DNA of 9,571 bases, taken from positions 1-9,571 of the forward strand of contig JACQEC010000326.1 in NCBI GenBank assembly GCA_016200765.1, written 5' to 3'. The position numbers and the translations under genes were made by a program. Below are positions 5,319 to 9,571 of this stretch, one piece after another. The notes below the pieces were generated by a model. The model ran no database searches. It was not told the origin of the DNA and saw only the letters and a program-made list of their open reading frames with translations. Within the stretch, counting starts at the first letter, position 1. The number at the start of each line of letters is the position of its first letter. Origin of the DNA: Chloroflexota bacterium (GTDB lineage: Bacteria > Chloroflexota > Anaerolineae > JACRMK01).

Positions 5319-6854
5319 ATGTATATCGGCGCGATGGCGGCCAAGTTTCCCGATAAGCCTGCCGTGATGGGCGGCGGCGAGAGCATCACCTATGCCGAAC
5401 TGGACGCGCGCTCAAACCAACTGGCGCACCTGTTCCGCGCGTGGGGCTTGCGCTCCGGCGACGGCATCGCCGTGCTGATCGGCAACGAGCCGCGCTTCTA
5501 CGAGTTCTACTGGGCGGCCATGCGCTCTGGCCTCTACTTCACGCCGATCAACACGCACCTCTCGCCCGGCGAGATGGCCTACATCGCCGACAACTGCGAG
5601 GCGAAAGTGCTGGTCGTCTCTGCCGCCCTGCGCGACGCCGCGCAGCAGATCGCCGGCCAGCTGCCGCACGTACAGCGCCGCGTCGTGGTGAATGACAGGC
5701 TCGCCGGCTTTGCGTCATACCCGCAGGTTGTCGGCGACGTGCCCGCCGCGCCCCTCGCGTTCGTCCGCGAGGGCATGGCGATGCTCTACTCCTCCGGCAC
5801 AACCGGCAAGCCCAAAGGCGTGCGCGTGCCGCTGCCCGACACGCCGCCCGGCGTGGGGATTCCGGCGGGCATCCGGCTCGCCGTCCTGTTTGGCTATCGC
5901 CCGGAAGACCGCTACCTTTGCACCGGCCCACTCTACCACGCCGCGCCGTTGGGGTTCTCCACGACTAATCACCGCATCGGCGGGACGGTGGTGTTGATGT
6001 CGCGCTTTGATGCGGAGGAGTCCCTGCGCCTGATTGAGCGCGAACGGGTGACAACCTCGCAGTGGGTGCCGACGCATTTCGTGCGCCTGTTGCACCTGCC
6101 TGACGAGGTACGCCAGCGGTATAACCTGTCGTCGCACCGCATGGCGATCCACGCCGCCGCGCCATGTCCCGTGCCGGTCAAACAGCAGATGATCGCGTGG
6201 TGGGGCAACATCATCGTCGAGTATTACGCCGGCACCGAGGGCGGCGGCACGCTGGTGCGCGCCGACGAGTGGCTGGCGCGCCCCGGCACGGTCGGGCGGC
6301 ACTGGGGCGGCGGCAAGGTCTGGATCCTGGATGAAGATGGGCAAGAAGCGCCTGCTGGACAGGTGGGGCTGGTCTACTTCGAGGGGGGCGAGAACGCGCG
6401 CGAGCGGTTTGAATACTACAAAGACCCGCAGAAGACCGCCCAAACGTATCGCGGGCGGTTGTTCACGCTGGGCGACATCGGCTACCTCGACGGCGACGGC
6501 TACCTGTTCTTGACCGACCGCCAGTCGCACATGATCATCTCCGGCGGCGTCAATATCTACCCACAGGAAATAGAGAACGTCTTGGTCATGCACCCGGCCG
6601 TGGCCGATGTGGCGGTGATCGGCGTGCCCGATGCGGAGATGGGCGAGGCTGTGAAGGCGGTGGCGCAGTTGCGTGAGGGCATCGCGCCGGACGAGGCGCT
6701 GGCGCAGGATATCATCGAGTTCAGCCGCGCGCGCATCGCCCACTTCAAGTGCCCGCGCTCGGTGGATTTCGTGGATCAACTGCCGCGCACGGCGGCGGGC
6801 AAACTGCTGAAGCGGGAGTTGAAGCAGAAATACTGGGGACCGACTGCGCCGTAG
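5319..6854 (+). CDS. acyl-CoA synthetase (FadD-like AMP-binding enzyme)
   Basis: This ANL-superfamily enzyme activates a carboxylic acid with ATP to an acyl-adenylate and then forms the CoA thioester. It has 511 residues. Core motifs run in the expected order: the phosphate loop YSSGTTGKPKG at 157-167, PLYHAAP around 204-210, YYAGTEG at 302-308, GDIGYLD at 385-391 with the ribose-binding Asp386, the hinge TDRQSHMIISGG near 399-410 and the C-terminal catalytic Lys495 in RTAAGKLLKREL. The N-terminal PINTHLSPGEMAYI segment and the EYYAGTEGGG signature resemble the actinobacterial FadD-type synthetases often annotated as long-chain or steroid side-chain acid ligases, so a fatty or branched acid is the likely substrate. 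GAGG lies eight bases before ATG 5319. It could supply starter units to the type III polyketide synthase or serve beta-oxidation; no beta-oxidation genes are adjacent. Confidence 0.93.
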   Translation: MYIGAMAAKFPDKPAVMGGGESITYAELDARSNQLAHLFRAWGLRSGDGIAVLIGNEPRFYEFYWAAMRSGLYFTPINTHLSPGEMAYIADNCEAKVLVVSAALRDAAQQIAGQLPHVQRRVVVNDRLAGFASYPQVVGDVPAAPLAFVREGMAMLYSSGTTGKPKGVRVPLPDTPPGVGIPAGIRLAVLFGYRPEDRYLCTGPLYHAAPLGFSTTNHRIGGTVVLMSRFDAEESLRLIERERVTTSQWVPTHFVRLLHLPDEVRQRYNLSSHRMAIHAAAPCPVPVKQQMIAWWGNIIVEYYAGTEGGGTLVRADEWLARPGTVGRHWGGGKVWILDEDGQEAPAGQVGLVYFEGGENARERFEYYKDPQKTAQTYRGRLFTLGDIGYLDGDGYLFLTDRQSHMIISGGVNIYPQEIENVLVMHPAVADVAVIGVPDAEMGEAVKAVAQLREGIAPDEALAQDIIEFSRARIAHFKCPRSVDFVDQLPRTAAGKLLKRELKQKYWGPTAP

Positions 6855-6916
6855 CGGAGTCAGTGTAGCCTATCATCTTTGGAGGGCAGGCTTCAGCCGA
6901 TAAGCGCCGGTTGGCG

Positions 6917-6991
6917 CGTTGTGCGTTGAGCGTTAATGCGTTTTCACGGCCTCACGAACCACATCAACGCGGAACGCGCTCACGCGCAACG
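6917..6991. repeat. imperfect inverted repeat between convergent genes, possible bidirectional terminator
   Basis: CGTTGTGCGTTGAGCG (6917-6932) pairs with CGCTCACGCGCAACG (6977-6991) with one wobble or mismatch and one bulged base, leaving a 44-base loop. The right arm covers the vapC stop codon (6980-6982). The left arm lies in an array of four GCGTT words (6916, 6923, 6930 and 6938) spaced 7, 7 and 8 bases apart. A smaller hairpin, GCGCC-GGTT-GGCGC (6904-6917), abuts it. No strong T-tract follows on either strand. It lies between the acyl-CoA synthetase and the convergent toxin gene, where a terminator is expected. Confidence 0.45.
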
Positions 6992-7369
6992 ATGACTGAC
7001 CAACTTTTCATCGGCACTCACGAAGTGGCACTGTGCCTGGAGGCTCAACGCTACGTAGAGCATATCATAGACCGTACGGCGGTGAGTCACGGCAAGGCGA
7101 TAGGCCATGTCCAACAACGAAGCGGTTGGCGTCAGCCTAATCGTTAATAGGCGGAACGTGTCAATGATCAGTTGAGCGTCGGCGGCAGTCATGCCCTGGA
7201 AGAGATGCTTCTTCCAGACGACATTGCCAACTTCAGCATAGATCAAATCGGGGGCCCGTAAATCGAGCACGCCCCTTTGATAGTCGTGCAAGATGCGGCG
7301 CGCTTCGGGTGTGTACGGCTCGACCACCAGCCACTTGACGACAACACTGCTGTCAACGACAATCTGCAT
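6980..7369 (-). CDS. vapC: VapC-type PIN-domain ribonuclease toxin
   Basis: This is a PIN-domain endoribonuclease toxin of a type II toxin-antitoxin pair. Such toxins cut tRNA or rRNA when released from their antitoxin. The 129 residues are normal for VapC. The magnesium-binding acidic residues are visible: Asp6 in VVDSSVVVKW, Glu46 in YAEVGNVVWKK, Asp102 in VYDMLYVALS and Asp120 in VSADEKL. No residue needed for catalysis appears to be missing. The start codon shares one base with the antitoxin stop (TAATG on the minus strand), the usual arrangement for coupled translation. The gene is convergent with the acyl-CoA synthetase. The RNA target cannot be inferred from sequence alone. Confidence 0.93.
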   Translation of the reverse strand: MQIVVDSSVVVKWLVVEPYTPEARRILHDYQRGVLDLRAPDLIYAEVGNVVWKKHLFQGMTAADAQLIIDTFRLLTIRLTPTASLLDMAYRLAVTHRRTVYDMLYVALSLQAQCHFVSADEKLVSHRCA

Positions 7370-7605
7370 TAGCGCAAGCGATCCTCACGGATCAATTCCA
7401 CGCTATCAGGCTGCTGGCCGTAAATGGCCGCTAGCCGTTCGCGGACGGCATCAATGTGTTGAACAGCATCCTGACGCTGGCGCAGTTCATCTTCGCGAAC
7501 CTGCCACGCCTCAAGCAGTTGCTCGATACTGCTGAAGCCGCTCTTTTTTGCCGCGGTCGCCAGGCGCGCGTAAAGCGCATCGGATACGATCACCGTTTGA
7601 CTCAT
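7369..7605 (-). CDS. vapB: VapB-like antitoxin
   Basis: This small gene precedes vapC with a 1-base overlap and is its likely antitoxin, binding the PIN domain and repressing the shared promoter. The product is 78 residues if translated from ATG 7605, which has AAAGGGG seven bases upstream. A GTG at 7611 would add two residues but would sit only about two bases from that site. The N-terminus (MSQTVIVSDALYARLATAAKKSG, written here as two overlapping parts: MSQTVIVSDALYARL and RLATAAKKSG) reads as a ribbon-helix-helix DNA-binding region with the beta strand QTVIVS. Residues about 28-60 are acidic and glutamine-rich helix that would wrap the toxin. It is not a close match to any VapB subclass I can recall, so the name rests mainly on partnership with vapC. 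Confidence 0.85.
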   Translation of the reverse strand: MSQTVIVSDALYARLATAAKKSGFSSIEQLLEAWQVREDELRQRQDAVQHIDAVRERLAAIYGQQPDSVELIREDRLR

Positions 7606-7621
7606 CGCCACACCCCTTTCA

Positions 7622-7666
7622 CCATGCCCATTATACTCGATACGGAGGGATAAGCCCCATGCCCAT
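7622..7666. repeat. 10-bp direct repeat flanking the divergent promoter region
   Basis: CCATGCCCAT occurs exactly at 7622-7631 and 7657-7666, 35 bases apart. The right copy contains the amidohydrolase start codon (ATG CCC ATC). The left copy begins a 9-codon reading frame, MPIILDTEG, that ends with TAA at 7651-7653, five bases before the real start. The left copy has no ribosome site. It could be an operator pair for the VapBC complex, a small duplicated start region, or chance. Confidence 0.4.
7630..7637. promoter_or_regulatory. overlapping divergent -10 boxes between vapB and the amidohydrolase
   Basis: On the minus strand TATAAT (7635 down to 7630) is a perfect -10 consensus, placed so that a vapBC transcript would start near 7623 with a leader of about 18 bases. 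On the plus strand TATACT (7632-7637) matches five of six positions. Neither has a convincing -35 at 16-18 bases. The two boxes share four base pairs, so polymerase could occupy only one at a time. Confidence 0.45.
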
Positions 7667-9104
7667 CGAGCGCACGCTCATTCGCGCCTCGCACATCATC
7701 GCCTACGACGGCAAGCAGCATCGCTATCTCAAAGACGGCGTGGCCGTCTACGAGGGCGATACGATCATCCACGTCGGCAAGACGTTTGACGGCGCGGTGG
7801 ATCATCTCGTCAACGCCGCCGGTCGGGTCGTCACGCCCGGCTTCATTGACACCCATATCCACATGGCCGGCTCGCCGCTGGACAAATCGTTTATCGAGGA
7901 TCACGGCAAGCGCAACTTCTACAACAGCGGCCTGTTCGAGATGCTGCCCGCGCGCTCGGCGGCGCAGGATAACGACGCCAACCACCTCTGCGTCGAGTTC
8001 TCGATGGCCGAGTTACTGCACACCGGCACGACCTGCGCGCTGGAGATGGGGCCGGTTCACGCCTATACCGCCGAGCAGGCCGCGCGCTTCGGCTTCCGCG
8101 CCTACATCGGCCCGATGTACCGCTCCGGCCGCTGGTACACCGACGACGGCAAGAGCGTCAAGTATCACTGGGACGAGGCGGCGGGCAACGCGGCCTTCGA
8201 GCGGGCGGTGACGTGGATCGAGCAGAACGACGGCGCGCACGGCGGCCTCGTCAAGGGCTTTCTCTCGCCCGCGCAGGTGGACACGTGCAGTGAGGCCCTG
8301 CTCCAGCGCACGCGCGAGGCGGCCAACCGGATGGGCGTGCCCATCCAGATTCACGCCGCGCAGTCGGTGGCCGAGTTTCAGGAGATGGTGCGCCGCCACG
8401 GCCAGTCGCCCATCGAGTGGCTGCGCGACGTCGGCTTGCTCGGCCCCGACGTGATTCTCGGCCACGCGATCATTCTCGCCGGAGGCAGTTGGGCGCAGTA
8501 CGCGGGCGACGATATCGCGGTGATGGCGCAGGCCGGCTGTTCGGTGGCGCACGCGCCGTGGGTCTTCGCGCGGCGCGGCATCGCCCTGGAGTCGTTCGGG
8601 CGTTATCTGAAGGCGGGCGTCAACATGACGCTCGGCACCGACACCGCGCCGCAGTCCATGATCGAGGCGATGAAGTTCGCCGCCGTCATCGGTAAGATTA
8701 TGGATCGGCAGACCGAAGTGGCGACCGCCGCCGACGTATTCAACGCGGCGACGCTGGGCGGCGCGAAAGCCATTGGCCGCGACGATTTGGGGCGCATCGC
8801 GCCGGGCGCGAAGGCCGATCTGGTCATCTGGGAAGGCGAGAGTATCTGGATGAGCCCCCTGCGCGACCCGATCAAGAACATCGTCTTCAACGCGCAGGCC
8901 GAGGATGTCAAGACCGTGATCGTGAACGGCAAAACGGTCATGCAGGATGGCGTGATACCGAGCGTGCCGGACATCAAGACGTTGGCGCGCCAACTGCAAG
9001 CGGCCGGCGCGCGCATGTGGGCCAACATCCCGCGCGGCGACTGGGCCGAGCGCGAGGCCGACGAGCTGTCGCCGCAGAGTTTCGCGCTGTGGGATGGGGC
9101 ATGA
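7659..9104 (+). CDS. metal-dependent amidohydrolase (ATZ/TRZ, cytosine/SAH deaminase-like)
   Basis: This is a TIM-barrel amidohydrolase, a family that hydrolyses or deaminates amino-substituted rings such as triazines, S-adenosylhomocysteine, methylthioadenosine, guanine or cytosine. The 481 residues match the family. Metal and catalytic residues appear in order: His66 and His68 in PGFIDTHIH, His232 in IQIHAAQ, His269 in ILGHAI and Asp328 in LGTDTAPQ. They lie very near their positions in atrazine chlorohydrolase AtzA (66, 68, 243, 276 and 327, from memory). The acid that normally follows the third histidine by three residues (His-x-x-Glu) is Gln235 here, so proton transfer may differ. The N- and C-terminal beta domain is present, including GAKADLVIWEG and VIVNGKTVMQDG. 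GGAGGG lies nine bases before ATG 7659; the frame also opens at 7548, but that part overlaps vapB. The substrate is unknown and no transporter is nearby. Confidence 0.9.
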   Translation: MPIERTLIRASHIIAYDGKQHRYLKDGVAVYEGDTIIHVGKTFDGAVDHLVNAAGRVVTPGFIDTHIHMAGSPLDKSFIEDHGKRNFYNSGLFEMLPARSAAQDNDANHLCVEFSMAELLHTGTTCALEMGPVHAYTAEQAARFGFRAYIGPMYRSGRWYTDDGKSVKYHWDEAAGNAAFERAVTWIEQNDGAHGGLVKGFLSPAQVDTCSEALLQRTREAANRMGVPIQIHAAQSVAEFQEMVRRHGQSPIEWLRDVGLLGPDVILGHAIILAGGSWAQYAGDDIAVMAQAGCSVAHAPWVFARRGIALESFGRYLKAGVNMTLGTDTAPQSMIEAMKFAAVIGKIMDRQTEVATAADVFNAATLGGAKAIGRDDLGRIAPGAKADLVIWEGESIWMSPLRDPIKNIVFNAQAEDVKTVIVNGKTVMQDGVIPSVPDIKTLARQLQAAGARMWANIPRGDWAEREADELSPQSFALWDGA

Positions 9105-9159
9105 GGATGACGATTCGTGGGCGCGAGCGAACAGCAGATAAAACACGAAAGGCAAGCGG

Positions 9160-9471
9160 ATGAAGATTCTGGAGACCCCTAGGCTCATCCTCAGGCGTCT
9201 ACTGCCGACCGATCTCGACAGCCTCTTTGCGCTTTACCGCGACCCGGAAATCCGGCGGTATTTCCCCGAAGGCACTTTGACCTATGACGAGACAAAGGAA
9301 GAGCTTGAATGGTTTCTCAACGGCCACCCGGCTCGCCCCGAGCTAGGACTCTGGGCGACCATCCATAAGGAAACCGGCCAATTCATCGGGCGGTGCGGCC
9401 TTATCCCTTGGACGATTGACCAAACTCTTGAACTCGATAGTTGTGAATTAGCAGATTATAGCGAAAAGTGA
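9160..9471 (+). pseudogene. GNAT acetyltransferase (RimJ/RimL-like), truncated
   Basis: The first 87 residues are a typical N-terminal half of a RimJ/RimL-type GNAT acetyltransferase: ETPRLILRRLLPTDLDSLF, then YRDPEIRRYFP, then LGLWATIHKETGQFIGRCGL and IPW. Full-length members have about 170-180 residues. Here the frame ends at residue 103 with two stops in a row (TGA TAG), and the acetyl-CoA-binding motif (Gln/Arg-x-x-Gly-x-Gly/Ala) is absent. From about 9421 the sequence changes character: bases 9421-9470 are about 36% G+C, against about 60% in the preceding 50. None of the three forward frames there resumes the expected EVGYLL-type sequence, so this is loss or replacement of the 3' part rather than a simple frameshift. 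AAAGG lies seven bases before ATG 9160. A 103-residue protein may still be made but should not be an active acetyltransferase. Confidence 0.75.
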
Positions 9472-9521
9472 TAGCGTGAGGTGCAAGCCAGCCTGTATTG
9501 GCATAAGAAGGAGAGGATCCG

Positions 9522-9571
9522 ATGCAACTCCCGCTGATCGCGCCTGCACCCTTGGTCATCACGCATGGACA
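9522..9571 (+). CDS. start of an unidentified gene, cut by the window edge
   Basis: ATG 9522 is preceded by a strong ribosome site, AAGGAG (9508-9513), eight bases upstream. It is the clearest Shine-Dalgarno sequence in the right-hand part of the window. The frame stays open to the edge for 16 complete codons, reading MQLPLIAPAPLVITHG. The stretch is too short to assign a family; it is not an obvious signal peptide because there is no basic start. It lies 50 bases after the stop of the truncated acetyltransferase. Confidence 0.6.
   Translation, partial: MQLPLIAPAPLVITHG

Noticed and set aside
5715..6779. 354-codon open frame on the minus strand inside the acyl-CoA synthetase gene
   Set aside because: It is fully antisense to a gene with all family motifs. 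Its arginine/histidine-rich composition is what high-GC third positions give in the opposite frame, and no ribosome site or domain is evident.
8013..9188. 391-codon open frame on the minus strand across the amidohydrolase
   Set aside because: It is antisense to a well-supported gene and arginine/histidine/valine-rich with no recognisable motif. Long antisense frames are common in such GC-rich coding DNA.

Overview
The window is GC-rich bacterial DNA, roughly 60-65% G+C by eye, with G/C-biased third codon positions. It holds nine confident intact protein genes, one truncated gene, and gene fragments at one or both edges. The best guess for the host is a Chloroflexota-like (Anaerolineae-type) environmental bacterium. 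This rests on the Thr/Pro/Ala-rich linker after a lipobox in a kelch lipoprotein, an AT-rich GATTTGAGATT-type palindromic repeat between GC-rich genes, and the gene mixture. It is an inference from style, not a phylogenetic result. I see no rRNA, tRNA, CRISPR array, transposase or phage gene.

Layout, left to right. Positions 1-185 hold an uncertain gene edge and a 113-bp imperfect palindrome (48-160) that looks like a MITE-type or REP-type element. A type III polyketide synthase follows (222-1277). After a weak promoter comes a tight plus-strand set: a six-blade kelch lipoprotein (1434-2594), a membrane-anchored TlpA-type thioredoxin (2647-3195) and a divergent Lgt-family membrane protein (3195-3905). 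The last two overlap at TGATG. The next run is a DppA-type zinc D-aminopeptidase (3958-4773), an ArfB-type ribosome-rescue peptidyl-tRNA hydrolase (4794-5228) and a fatty-acid-type acyl-CoA synthetase (5319-6854).

A VapBC toxin-antitoxin pair then sits on the minus strand (7605 down to 6980). It converges on the acyl-CoA synthetase across a large inverted repeat and diverges from a metal-dependent amidohydrolase of the ATZ/TRZ type (7659-9104). In the 53-bp divergent gap, two -10 boxes overlap on opposite strands and a 10-bp direct repeat flanks them. After the amidohydrolase comes a GNAT acetyltransferase that loses its acetyl-CoA-binding half (9160-9471), then the start of another gene (9522 to the edge).

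How the genes may work together. The kelch lipoprotein, TlpA and Lgt-like genes look like a cell-envelope module: a surface lipoprotein with a cysteine cluster, an extracytoplasmic thiol reductase, and a relative of the lipoprotein-modifying enzyme that lacks several of that enzyme's key residues. The remaining genes are metabolic or housekeeping functions with no obvious shared pathway. The acyl-CoA synthetase could in principle supply starter acyl-CoA to the type III polyketide synthase, but the two are 4 kb apart and nothing in the sequence links them. No stretch longer than 300 bases lacks a gene; the longest gap is 156 bp (1278-1433).
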